Assembly: GCA_000320545.1 (NCBI GenBank)
Contig: ADNK01001473.1
Coordinates: 1 to 42,091 of the forward strand
Direction: 5' to 3'
DNA length: 42,091 bases
Origin: Bigelowiella natans CCMP2755
Lineage: Eukaryota; Cercozoa; Chlorarachniophyceae
Shown: piece by piece, positions 22,171 to 33,879 of the stretch
Layout of the letters: every line of letters begins with the position of its first letter
Position numbering within the stretch: position 1 is the first letter of the stretch
Notes under the pieces: model-generated
Databases searched by the model: none
Told to the model about the DNA's origin: nothing
What the model saw: only the letters and a program-made list of their open reading frames with translations
Position numbers and translations under genes: made by a program

Positions 22171-22680
22171 AGGCGGATGTGATGTATGAATTAGATTCGT
22201 TCAATGGTCATCCTGATGTGGCTGTACGTACAAAGCCAGAAAGCTGCGGCTACAGCGCTTAAATTGTGTTTGTCGGTTACTGCAATTGCGTGTGTCATCT
22301 TGAAAAATGCGTTGGCAATTCTGCGCGCGCGAGCGATCTACGCTTGCTAGCTTGTCTAGTTGTCGTTGAGATTTACTAGTTTAGTCAGTTTTTGTGTGTC
22401 ATCGTTTCTGTCCACAGCACTAGCTAGCCATGTAGCCTAGTAGCATCTAGCTAGCATGGCTAGATCTAGATCGAGATGGGCTAGCTACGCTAGATAGCTA
22501 GACAGAGCACGATGGACATGTCCATTGCACACAGCGCTAGAGCGCAGCTAAGCCATTCGGTGAATCTTTGAAAGAGCACCGTACCAAGCACAAATTCTAC
22601 TGCATGCAAGAGCCGTTCGGTTCAATTTCTATTCTTCAAATAAATCAACCTAATATATGTACAATTGCATCAAATGTTCA
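21963..22680. other. Short convergent spacer with a CTAG-rich island
   Basis: It holds a (CA)n tract at about 22135-22166, then a block of CTAG, GCTAGC and GCGC palindromes between about 22,230 and 22,510. The block at 22246 (gcggctacagcg...caattgcgtgtgtcat) is related to 9205-9260. I see no gene. It separates the 3' ends of the NTF2-like and TULIP-like genes. Confidence 0.5.
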
Positions 22681-23233
22681 TCAGTTACATGATTTCAATC
22701 TCTGCAGAAAATGGTCCTTCCCCGCCGCCTGGCCTTGGTTAGCAGCCTCTGCTAACATGTTCGAAAATGCATCTCGTCGGTGCCCTTTTATTATTCTCTT
22801 TTTTGAAGTGGGATGTTTGCTTTGTTTGTTTTGTGTAGTCTGAGGGGGTGATCGAGATAGAAACAGGGGATTGCTATTTGTTGCCTCAACCTTGTCAACA
22901 CGACTGGTAGCTTCCGCTTCTGAGATTTTGAATGCTGCCTTGATTTGAAAGCTAGTAGCTGCTCCACAATTTTGCGGTGATGGGGGTGTGGTACTTGATG
23001 GTTCATCTCGTGACTTGCGCGTTATCCCTGTTGCTACCGCCCTCGTTACTGTTGTTCTTGGCGCTGCTGCAGCTGCTCTTTTTCCTTTCATAAGTTCTTT
23101 GGAATAATTATAGTATTTCCCTTCCAAAGCTTTCATCCTGCTATTTCTTGTTGTAGCAGTAGAAGCAGCATGTTCATTCGCCGCTGCTGCTGTTGCTGGG
23201 GGTGCTGATGCTTGGACCGGTGTGGTAGGAGTC

Positions 23234-23270
<37 letters not shown>

Positions 23271-24930
23271 TTGGAGAGTAGGCTGCTGGGAAAGGTGTGG
23301 TAGAAGTAGAGAAAATTGTTCTCAGAAGAGGCTCATAGGAGCTTGCATATCTATTGACAGTATTTACCAGTCCTTCTATCTGTAAATCTAAAGCGTAATT
23401 TATTTGATATACGATATAGTTTTTAATGATATCTGCGAACATCCAGGCGACCGAGTTGGCAACCCAAGATGTCCAAGATCCGCCCGTTGTAATATCCATC
23501 TCTAATGTTTCAATATCGAGTTTCTTATGTAATAGATCAAAAAGAGGCGGGGAAGAAGGTTGTGGCGATGTTAATAGTGCTGCTAATAATGGAGATTTAC
23601 TACTACCAAATTTTACCCATTTTTTCACTGCTGCAGCAGCACTAGCAGCAGTAGAAGTTATCATCGATGATGATGATGATGATGATGATGATTCATCACC
23701 TGCTGTTTTTTCTGCTTTGGCTGCTGGTGGTGATAATGAACCAGGACGAGCTCCATGATCTGCAGTACCTCTTATTGTTGATGGATCATCATCAATAGGG
23801 TTGGTGCTACTGCTGCTGCTGGTGGTGGTGGTGCGTCTTTGTCGTCGTTTTAGATCATCAGGGAGGTTAGATCGTGGTTGCCGCTCTCGTTGTCCTTGTA
23901 GATGATTTCCCTGTTGTAGTACTATTGCGTCCTCTACTTCCTTCTCTTCTTGTTGTAATATCTTTGGATTTTGCGACATAGATAATTCCCCAATACCAGC
24001 AATACAGTCACTTTTATTACCTTTTTTATTATTTTTATTTGTAGTAGTAGTAGTAGCAGCATTAGCAGTAGTAGGACTACCATCCGTGGTAAGTCTCAAA
24101 CTCACTGTGAAAGATAATCCCTTGATCTTAGCATCTGCGGTACCTTCTGCTGTAACATATGGAAATCTGCATTGACGAAACTCCCATCCCAAGTTGCGAA
24201 CATCACATTCGACTCCTCTGATGCGGACAGACAATGTTTTTCCCTCAAAAGAAGATGTAACTTTTTCTTTTGGTATCTTAAGCTTTCTGAGAGAGAGCCT
24301 AGTAATCTTATATTGCCATTCTCCATTCTGACTTAATCCTTCAATAGTGCGAAATTTTACTTTTGGAAGATAAGAACGGACAAAATTAGTCGCTGCTGAT
24401 CGAATCATTGCCATGAACATCTCATGGTTTCCTGCAGATGAATTCTCTGACAATAAATGATGGAGTCCACCATTGCCAATCCTTTTTTTGCCTCTACTAA
24501 TAGTATTAGTAGTAATCCAAGATTGAACCCAAGATTGGTATTGTATCGGGTTATTTAGAATGCCCACAGCACGCTTAAGTAGTAGTTTACTACTACTACT
24601 ACTACCACTACTACTACTACTTAATGATGATGATGAAGAACCAGAACTATTGCTCCACTCTGTACATCTCTCCTTGATTCGTGATATTAGCTTATTCCTG
24701 AGTTTTTCCATTATTGCTTCTGACAGTAAGCTTCTCCCCTCCTCCTCCTCCTCCTCCTCCTCCTCCCTTGGTTCATCATCATCGTCGTCACCAGTACTAC
24801 CACCACTACCACTACCGCCAACTTGACTACTCCCTTGTTCTTTTTCTTCTCCATCTTCTTTCATTTTGTCTTTTTGTCCTCTTTCAGTACCCCCACTCCT
24901 CCTCCTCCTCCTCCTCCTCCTCCTTCTACC

Positions 24931-24963
<33 letters not shown>

Positions 24964-26310
24964 ACTGGGATTGTTGTCATAATCATAGTCGTCGTCTTTG
25001 ACGTGAGAAACTTTAGTAGTAATCCCCCCCCTCTTTTCGTGTTCTAACCTCATACTCGTCGTCGTCGTCGTCTTTTTGCCTTCTCTTGCTACTACCATCA
25101 GTGAGCATGGTGATGGTGATGATGATGCTGTCTCAAGTAATTCTCCTCCTACTTCGTTACTACCTCCTCCTACATCCCCATCAATGATTGAGGATGCTAT
25201 AGTGAATAGTTCTGCATTTAAGAGTCGAAGTCTTTCCTCAGACACCTTCTCAAGGCGATGATGATGATGATGATGATCATCATCATCATCATCATCATCA
25301 TTCCTCTTCTGCTCCTCATATCCTGTAAGTGCCGAGATACCTTTACGGGCTAGACTAATGATATTTTTCCCCAAATGGTGCTCCGTATGTTGTTGTTGTT
25401 GTTGTTGTTTGTCGTGGGTTATTATGCGATTCAAGGTAGGTTTTGATTGCGACAGCATTTTACGTGCAGCACTTTGGATAATCTTGTGTTGAGTTGTAAG
25501 ACCTTCTTTCAGTGATTTCAACAAATTTTCCACCAAGGGAGGTGCAGCGTCAGCAGCAGCGGCAGCAGCAGCAGCAGCAGCAGAAGAAGCACTACTAATA
25601 CTACTACTTCCCCTCCTCCTATGATCTTTGATCATCGTCGGTTTCTTCCCCTCCTCCTCCTCCTCCTCCTCCTCCTCCTCCTCTTTGTCCACAGTTGTAC
25701 AACTACTACTTTCTGCTACTGCCGTTGCAGTAGCAAAGAAGCGTCTTGTAGCTGCTGCTGCTTCTTCAGGACACACTACATTTTGGATAAATCCATTGAA
25801 GATGGTTTCAAATTGGTCAAGCTTGGAGGATGTGAAACTAGCAATAGGGTTGTTTTCATCTTCTTCCTTATCACCAGAAATACCACCTCCTGAGCCCCCA
25901 CCCAATTTCTCTTGCTGCCGTCGGTGCTGCTCTGCTGAAACACAATTATCCACACATTGTCCCAAGGTCTTCACAAGGGCTTCAGCATGATTAACCGTTG
26001 CATTTAAAGACCTAATAATAATAATAACCAGCAATATGTAAAGAAATACAGAGTACTGCCACTCTGTGGAAAAAATAAACAATGACAATCTAATATAACC
26101 AAATAGAAGTAGATTTAGAAGTAGTAGTAGATGAGTAGGAATAATCAATCACTGAGTTGTCCAGATGCCATTGCAATAGGTTGAAGAATCAAATTGGATC
26201 ATGTGCGTATGCATGTTGTATCACATGTGCAGAAGTGCTATTATTATTACTCCAACGTTATTTTTTTCTGTTTCTATGAGAAACGTTGCAGGTAATATAC
26301 ACACATACAC

Positions 26311-26375
<65 letters not shown>

Positions 26376-26698
26376 TATATACATATTTATGCTGGCGTAG
26401 TCTGTTATATTTGATAGGTATTGTAAGTGATTTTGGGTTAGCTGGTATATACAAATATGATATGTTTACTAATTCTTTTATTACCGATACATGTCTTCAT
26501 CCTCAAGAGCTGCTTCTGCTTGACGTTTCAGCTTTAACCCTCTCTCCAAAACAGCATTCTTTACCTTTTGGTTATAACAAAGAAGAAGCCAGCAGCAGTG
26601 ATGACGATGATGATGAGGTTGATAATGAACGTAGCTGAAGAGTAATCAGTAATAGTTGTTTGTACATTTGTTTGCTATTTAATCCTGTCGCAGAGTAA

Positions 26699-26741
<43 letters not shown>

Positions 26742-28818
26742 CAATGATGATTCAATGAGTTAGTACGTACCTTCTTTGAATCACACATCTTGTCCACCCT
26801 TTCGAGAAAGGTTTCGATATTCCGCACTATAGACTCCCCAGTAAGGGCTTTCGTGAGCATTTCGAGAGCATCATCTCCATCATCATCCTCATCATCATCG
26901 GCATCGTCTGCTGCCTCTTCATTACTACTATCAACCATGTCGGTGCCAGAATTGTATGCATCGTCACGATTATCATTGTCGTTGTGTAACGATGACATCA
27001 ATGATGATGATGATGATGATGATACTAAAGCTGATGCTTCTGCTTCTTCATTCCTCTGATTCATTGGCCTTTTCTTTCCAGCTGCAGCAGCTTTCTTTCT
27101 GCTTTCTCTGTTTGCTGATCTTGCCTACACACAATGGTAGTCATTAGTCGTGAAAGAAAGCTATCATTAGAAAATAGCGGTGTGGTGATCTTGTTGTTAA
27201 GTGTTTGATGAAGAATCTAGAGAACTCTATTTATCTCTCCAAGCACAAGATAGATAGATAAATAGATAGATGGTGATTGTAAGATAAAGAGAGAGAGAGA
27301 AAGAGAGAGAGAAGTGGAGACTCAATATCCTTTCGACTACAACACATGCACGTGTGACGACGACCAAGATTATGAGTAATTACTGTTACTATTATTATCA
27401 TCATGTTGTGCTTAATTGTCAAAGTTCTTTCTTCCTACTTTTAACAACTACTTTACTAATTAATACCCACCTCGTGCTTCTGCAATAACATGCCATTCAG
27501 CAAACTTCTGACTCTCTTCTCTCGTCTCAATTTTTGATCATTTGTTCGGTCACTAGTCTTGTCCTTCGCTTTCCCAACAGCAGCATTTCGAGTAATAATT
27601 TTTGTATAGCCGCTGTTGCCTGAACCCAAATCTCCTCCATCTCTTGAACAAAGATCGCCAGAAATAATAGCATCGACGTTATCCTTGTAATTACCACCGA
27701 CATTGATGACGTCAAATTTGGCCAAAGATTGTTGCATGTAAGCCGTAGCGTATCGAAGCTCTACCTTCACAACGCTGTCACTAAGCCGTCCACCAACCAC
27801 TTCCCCCTCTCCATATGGTGTGAAAACGTGCGTTGATCTGTGACAGCTTGGGGGTAGTATACATTGTCCTTGGTTAGTGAGAAGCACACCAGTGGTATCA
27901 TCATTCCTATTGGTAGAAGAAGTAGTAGCAGCACCCGTAAAAGGCTTGAATCCTTCCAGCTCGTGTAGATACCCAATAATACCACCAGAGTTTAATTTTA
28001 TCTCGATGATACCATCCCATCTACGCGCTACTATGCGTCCAAGTCCGAAAGGTGTTTTTATACTACATTTTTGGCCCATCCCAGCATTTGCAGCTGATTG
28101 AGAAAACTGCTGCTGTTGCTGATTGCCAACAGCTTTAATAGCAGCGTAAGAAGTCACAGTTGGATCATTCACCATCTTAGACACTCTAGAAGTGAGGGTC
28201 ACCGGATCATAATTACTGCCAAAGTTCTTTTTGTGATAATGCGTAGTATCAAAAGAAACAGTTCTTCCACTCCTTTCTCCATTGTGATTATGACCAGGCT
28301 GATTGTAGCTATTATCATCATTTGCAGCTGAAGTAAAAGTGTTCGCATTCCTAGGAGGCTCTGGCAAGGAAGCCGTCTCTTTCCCCCCCCACTCACTAAA
28401 TCCTTCAAAGTACGTCCGTACGTCGGAAAAACTCCTAATACTTCGAAAAGATAGAGAAGATGGTGGTTTTCGACTCGTACTACTTTCAGGTGGGGCGATG
28501 GATTCCTTTCGGTCATCCCTGTTTTTGCTGTCTTTAAAGCTATTACTCTCACTGAGTCCGTCAGAAGTAGCCTTGTTTGAAATAGAGCCCCTAGCAGTTT
28601 TCCTCTGTTTTTGGTGCTAATAATACACCCAAAGTCATTAGATAGAAGAGATATGGGGAAAAGTAAAAAAGAGATACTTTAATGTCCTGATAGGAGATGA
28701 GGAGTCGATAAAATTTTAAGGATACATTATTATTTGATATTACCTCCTCGTAAAGGTGCTGTCGTGCAAGGGAGGGGGTCATGCTAGGACCCAAATCCAT
28801 TAAAAAATAATCATCCAT
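22681..28818 (-). CDS. Large protein with TPFG/TPYG repeats and a C-terminal TULIP-like lipid-binding domain
   Basis: Exons 28818-28744, 28616-27471, 27124-26771, 26564-26485 and 26011-22681 join in phase to give 1,661 residues. Residues ~209-245 and ~288-328 are two beta repeats, IKTPFGLGRIVARRWDGI and VFTPYGEGEVVGGRL, each followed by an alternating strand and a GYL or AYM turn; this SH3-like repeat recurs in protist proteins. Residues ~430-620 are acidic then helical (LTKALTGESIVRNIETFLERV), likely coiled coil. About 1080-1430 resembles BPI/LBP-type TULIP domains: SVRIRGVECDVRNLGWEF, a long TAEGTADAKIKGLSFTVSL strand, an IGELSM strand, then SWTSWVANSVAWMFADIIKN. TULIP proteins bind lipid in a groove, so a lipid-transfer role is inferred. 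Between domains are long Ser, Asp, Glu, Ala, Gln and His runs encoded by trinucleotide repeats. The open frame upstream of 26011 is intron; its hydrophobic start is not part of the protein. Exact partners are unknown. Confidence 0.85.
26300..26380. repeat. (TA)n(GA)n compound tract in an intron of the TULIP-like gene
   Basis: A TA repeat passes into a GA repeat within the intron between exons 4 and 5 (26484-26012). Open frames on both strands here are repeat by-products. Confidence 0.85.
26700..26737. repeat. (CA)n tract in an intron of the TULIP-like gene
   Basis: A CA/TG repeat in the intron 26770-26565, about 35 bp past the exon-3 donor on the minus strand. Confidence 0.9.
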
Positions 28819-29390
28819 ATCGCCTAATGCTTGGTTGCCGAACGAGAACCTTTTCTTTGTTAAAGTACCAGGAAGTGCCTTGAGCTAGCTATTGGTCTGA
28901 TATATTAACAACGGCGGGACGACGAAGTTGCAATGGATTCAATTATTGTTGACCCTTAAATGGCGATATAGAACTAATTAAACGAATCGAAGATCCATAC
29001 GAAAAGGCAAGAATCTCGACTGTGGTAATCAAACATGACTTTTATCATAGAGTCGCCGATGTCATACAACGAACATGTGTATTCACTTATTGGATGTGCT
29101 TCTCGCACCGCGTTCGTTACCACGATCATGATATCTATCCATGGATATTCTGGGATCTCTGCTCATTTACACTTCGCATGGTGTTAGAGATGGAGAGCTT
29201 CGAAATACGAGATTTTTCGAGATTTTTCGAGATTTGCTCGGTAGGATTTCCTATAATTTCTTATTATTTGATCTATATTTCATAAACTACGACATAGATA
29301 TTCACTTGTCTTTTTATTATATCATCGATGACACAGCTTTCCCGCGTTTGAAGCTCTCAACGCGCCGGTCCCCTTAAAAAGCATTCCGAG
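28819..29390. promoter_or_regulatory. Divergent spacer between the TULIP-like and histone-fold/WW genes
   Basis: These 572 bp separate two outward-facing start codons and so should contain both promoters. Near 29210-29236 the string cgagattttt is repeated almost three times. There are no long microsatellites here. An open frame at 29,022-29,285 crosses it but has no family features and is rejected as a gene. Confidence 0.45.
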
Positions 29391-31265
29391 ATGGAAGCAG
29401 CTGCCGCTGCGCTTGGTTTTCTTGGGAACAAAAAAATTGTAAATGGAGAGGATGAAAACAGGGAGGGTCATGATTCACAGAAAGAAAGGATGGGATTTTC
29501 CACGGCCAAAAACAGTTCCCATCCCAGCCTTACCAGCAGCACAAGGGGAAATCTATACCACGGGGATCGGGGGCTAGAGCAAGATGCTTGTATAGAAGAG
29601 AAAGATGGTGATGGAACGGAAATAAGAGTTCGTGGTAAAGCTTATGAACAGGTGTGTAATCATCATGAATGTAGGATGAAAAACGTTTAATACATGTAAG
29701 CTTATGCACGAATTTACCACAGCTTCCTTTTATTTTTATAAATCATAATGAATAATGCCGATGTAAATATTCTTTTGATATACTGGTGACAGAGATTATT
29801 TTGATCATCACCAGGGACAAAAAAATGTTGTAGGAAATTCGCTATTAACTTCTGGAGGCGCAATTACCGCTTCCGTTGCTGCCAAACCTGATCGCAGTGT
29901 CGCTTCTATTAAGCCCTCCGTACCGATTTCATCCTTTGCAACTCACGAAGAACAAGCGAAACCAAACAAAAAGACGAAAAAGGACCAAAAGACAGAGGCT
30001 ATTAGTATGCACAAACTCCAAAGTATTATCAAGAGGGCGGTTCCAAAGGAAGCCATTGTTCCTTCCGAAGTAAAAGAGGTTTTACAGAAACTCACCCTTT
30101 ACTTTGCTTACTTTCTTCTGGATGAAATATTAGACACTCCAGAGTTCACTAAGGGCCATCTCCGCGGTGAAATGGTGTTGAAAGCACTGGATTTGTTGGG
30201 TTTTCATGAATATGCTACACTTTGTAGTGCATACAGGGATATGTATGGGGATTCTGTGCTTCAGCGGATGGAAGAGCTGACAGGATCTAGAAAGTCAACT
30301 ATGCCCAAACGGCAGTACAAAGAATGGCATGACCAATATCTTCAAAGAAAATATGAAAAGAAGAAGACCAAGCCTAATAACCAGAACGCTTCTCAAAAGG
30401 AATCGAATTTAAAAAAAAATCAGTCCATAAAAACAAATGAGGCCAAACAAAATTTACCCAAAAAATTGTCAATGAAAAAAAAAGGGGGGGGGGGAGATGA
30501 AACATCCTTCCAATGTCGTGACGATGCTAATCTTCTCGGGAAAACATCATCGAATGGGCAGCAAAAGAAAAGAAAACAAAAGGAGGAACTTGCTCGTCCA
30601 GTGAAAAAAAATCCACGCTCACGGGAGAAGGTTATGATGAGGGATGATCAAAACAACCTTAATAGAGGTAGATACCTAAATACATATAGTCATCAGAATA
30701 CGAATAGTGGGTTTTATAATCAGCAGCAGCTGCAGCAGCTGCAGGTGAGTGAATCCAATATAGCACATGGAGCATGGAAAGATCAACATCGTAAACAATC
30801 CCAAGAACAACTACGTCAGACTTTAGATTGGAGAGGAGTTAATAAAGAGAAAGAGCAGCAGATGCAAACAAATCTATGGTCGTACAGACAGTCAACGGGG
30901 AAATGGAGGAAGGCTCAAGATAAGGTACTTCATGGATGAATGGGTAATGATGATGAATTAATTCTATTTGTGTTTTCTAGGGGAAAATTTACTATTTTAA
31001 CACGATTTCTCGAGTGACACAGTGGGAAAGACCTGAAGCTTATCACTCCGATAGCGATCCTGGTAGCACGGCCGTAGAGGCAAAAGTATTTGAGTATCGG
31101 GAGGCAAAGATACATGCCATTGATGAAGCCAAAGTAGCAAGCGCCCAAGATGACAGGCGACTTGGGCAGCAGCAAGAACAAGCGTGGCAGCGCAGCCAAA
31201 TTGCTTCCCCTGCTCACACTCTTAAACCTGAATCTGCGTCAGCTTCTACTGCTAATCGCTATTAG
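29391..31265 (+). CDS. NF-YB-like histone fold fused to a WW domain
   Basis: Three exons (29391-29651, 29815-30924, 30981-31265), all introns phase 0, give 551 residues. Residues ~152-235 resemble the NF-YB/Dr1 histone fold: KLQSIIKRAVPKEAIVPSEV, then a helix KEVLQKLTLYFAYFLLDEIL, then the GEMVLKALDLLGFHEY segment that matches the family's hDLLWALxxLGFxxY. A basic Gln/Lys-rich linker follows (~245-450). Residues 451-475 form a WW domain, W451...GKIYYFNTISRVTQWERP, with the second Trp at 472; the intron falls inside it. Histone-fold partners of this class bind DNA or chromatin; WW domains bind proline motifs. A nuclear transcription or RNA-processing adaptor is inferred. The histone fold is diverged, so whether it pairs with an NF-YC-like partner or binds CCAAT is unknown. 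I know of no standard family with both domains. Confidence 0.87.
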
Positions 31266-31311
31266 AACAGTTCTTATTTTATCAACTCCAAAGATACTAG
31301 CATCAGCACAA

Positions 31312-31343
<32 letters not shown>

Positions 31344-31347
31344 GCCA

Positions 31348-31379
<32 letters not shown>

Positions 31380-31600
31380 GCCACCACCACCACTAATATA
31401 CCGCGTTGCAGACGTACATGTACAGCAACATTCAGGTTTCACAGCAACAAAAGTTAGATTGTGGGACACACATTTTTACCGACAGCGTCAAACTGATCAC
31501 AGAATTAAGTGACAGATAACATAGTTATCACGTGTTAGACATTGATAGGACCCTAGACTCATAGCAAACAACAAAAGAGGAGAAAAGTGTGGTGACAACG
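31266..31600. repeat. (CCACCG)n tract and 3' flank of the histone-fold/WW gene
   Basis: A CCACCG/CCGCCA microsatellite occupies about 31310-31392. It lies about 45 bp after the stop codon and is probably 3' UTR or flank. Open frames giving poly-Pro or poly-Gly across it are by-products of the repeat. Nothing else is recognised in this stretch. Confidence 0.7.
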
Positions 31601-32672
31601 AAAATTTGATGAAAACCAATGACGACTGCTACTTGAAACGCATCAGCCCAGATTTGGCCATTCATTTACTCTTCTTGACCTTCGACACCACATGTTGCTC
31701 TGCGGTGACGGCATGCTAGCATGCTCTAGTGCTGCAGAATGCGATGCACATCGCATGTGGCGGGCCGACTGTACGACTTCACCCTGCTCTGACGCAGACA
31801 ACACAACAACTAGACAAACTAGCAAACTCAAATGACGCGCACTATTTGCAAGCAAAAGTTCAGTTCGTGGCGCGCAAATCGCATCCGCATGTCATGTCCG
31901 CACTCTTTCCAGTCATTCACAAACTTCCTAGCTAGCTAGCTTCCATTGTGGCACTCTAGGCGCTAGCTAGCACTGCTAGCAAACACTCATTTCTTTCTTT
32001 CTTTCCTTCTTTCTTCCTCCTTGAAGTGATGCGTGCAATCAATGAAACCAGGTTCGATCGCACGCGGCCAAGCAAGTGAAGCACGCTGCATTGACCAGTT
32101 GACACCACCAGACCACCTGCAACAGCATCGCATGCACTGTTCCAGCATTCCAACATTGTTGAGTGGCGGCGACAGCTCCAGAACAAGAGCTCTGGAGCTC
32201 GTTGACTTTGTTCCTCGCACCTGCACGGTGCTGCACGTGGCAGGCTGGCAGGCCCAGAGGCTAGCAGGTGCAAAATCACGCTTCAGCTAGCGCAACTGAA
32301 CAAACTGGCTGACAGTCGCCAACGCTAGACGACGTGAACACTGTGGTAGCTCGGTGTTCCCAGGTTCCAATGTTGACCTTCAGCGTGCAATTGGCCAGTT
32401 GGGCCACAACCCAACAACAACGACACAAGCCTTTGCTGGCTTTGTGCAACAATCACGCTTTGCCAGATTGTTCAACAACAGACACTTCTAGACTTGCAAG
32501 TCATTGTCATCTGGTCATGGCAAAACGTGCACGTGGTGTGTTCCAGAACCTGGCTGGAACGTTGAACTCTGAGCCCTTTCTCTGGCGCGTGAACCAGCGA
32601 AGCTCATCGGAGTTCCACTTTTCATCGTCGTCACCGAGTTCAGCTCACAACGCTTTCACCAGTTCAGTCAAC
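31601..32672. other. CTAG-rich island between two plus-strand genes
   Basis: This stretch is dense in GCTAGC, CTAGA and GCATGC palindromes from about 31,700 to 32,300, with palindromic ggagctc and gagctc sites near 32190. It has almost no microsatellites except a CTTT tract near 31992-32018. Short open frames on both strands show no family features. I see no gene. It resembles the islands in the convergent spacers. Confidence 0.45.
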
Positions 32673-33390
32673 GAACAATGAACAACGATGATGAACCACG
32701 TTTCCAAAACGTGACAAGATGCTTGCAGTGATCGAAACGCAGTGCCTCGAACTGACTTTGGTGATGACCAACCAGTGAAACCAGAAGGAATCAAGAACGG
32801 CGTTCTGGCCACTCCCAGACTCCTCCAATCCCAGTTCCACTGTCTTTCGTTCCTGATCTTTGCCAACTTTCAGGACTGTGACTTCTCTTTGCTTTCTTCA
32901 CCCCGAAATCCTCCCATCGTGACTTTCTCATTCTTGGAGTTCACCAAGCAAGAACACCATGCCTTCAAACCCCAAGCGAACAATCCCACGGACCACACCT
33001 TCGTGGTCCACTTGGGTGCACGAGCTTCACGCCAACCTCAACCAATGAGTGAAAGAAGAAGAACAATGAACAATGACAAAGAACTGCATTTCCAAAATGC
33101 AACAAGACACTTGCAGTGCACGAAACGCAGTGCCTCGAACTAACTTTAGTGAGGACCTTCTAGTGAAACCAAAAGGAATCAAGAATGGCATTGTGGCCAC
33201 TCCTCCGTTCCTAGTTTCATTGTTTTCAGTGCCTGATGTTTGCCAACTTCAGGATCACGCATCCCTGAATCCTGTCGTGATGGTTTGCTCATGCTTGGAG
33301 ATCACCAAGCAAGAACACCACACCTACGACCCCCAAGAGCACAATCCCATGGACCACACCTTCATGGTCTACTTCATGCCTACCACAACA
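32673..33390. repeat. Diverged tandem repeat of about 388 bp, two copies
   Basis: The block from 32673 (gaacaatgaacaacgatgat) recurs from 33061 (gaacaatgaacaatgacaaa). Shared stretches include cgaaacgcagtgcctcgaac, gaaaccagaaggaatcaag / gaaaccaaaaggaatcaag, and the accaagcaagaacaccac block. Both copies give a short similar open frame (IKNG-I/V-ATP; QEHH), but stops break it and each copy differs. It may be a decayed coding or mobile sequence; no transposase, reverse transcriptase or LTR is visible. Confidence 0.7.
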
Positions 33391-33879
33391 TCCCCGGCTA
33401 AGAAGAAGAAGAAGAAGTAGAAGAAGTGGGAAAAGGAGGACACATTTGTTGTCGCTCTCTCTGCAGAAACTGCCGATTTATTATGTTGATTCGATACCTT
33501 TTCCCTCAATTTTGAAACACAATTCAGCTTCCCGCCTTCATGAAACGTCAGTAAAATCGATAAATAGATTAGAATCAGTGAAGAATGTTCTGCCATCGAT
33601 GTATTTTTTCGGAAAATTCAGTGTGGGCTCCATTCGGGTGCATTCCACTTAGGTTGAAACAACTTCTGTGGGTCAGTGATCAGAATCATCGGAAAAAGGA
33701 AAAATAATAAATTACCCAATAGAAATACATAGAGACATCCAATCTGTCTAGTCGTAGACAGATAATAGGTTTATTTACAATTTGAATATAGTTTCGCGCG
33801 GTTGTACTTTAAGCTCTAGAACAGCACTCCCGTCTCCTTTCTCCTGCAGTGTCCATATTTTCACGATCCCATTTGAGCT
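33391..33879. promoter_or_regulatory. Upstream region of the TIMELESS-like gene
   Basis: A short (AAG)n tract at 33400-33427 is followed by DNA without strong repeats up to the start codon at 33880. It should carry the promoter and 5' leader. No core element is obvious, and open frames here have no family features. Confidence 0.35.

Noticed and set aside
22568-22843. Plus-strand open frame of 91 codons
   Set aside because: It overlaps the end of the TULIP-like coding exon on the other strand and has no family features.
26012-26148. Hydrophobic N-terminus on the large minus-strand open frame
   Set aside because: It looks like a signal anchor, but a clean acceptor at 26013-26012 joins in phase to exon 26564-26485, so this stretch is intron.
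29022-29285. Open frame of 87 codons in the divergent spacer
   Set aside because: It includes the cgagattttt repeat and shows no recognisable protein. It lies where both promoters are expected.
31150-31512. Poly-Pro (plus) and poly-Gly (minus) open frames
   Set aside because: Both come from the (CCACCG)n tract after the stop codon of the histone-fold/WW gene.
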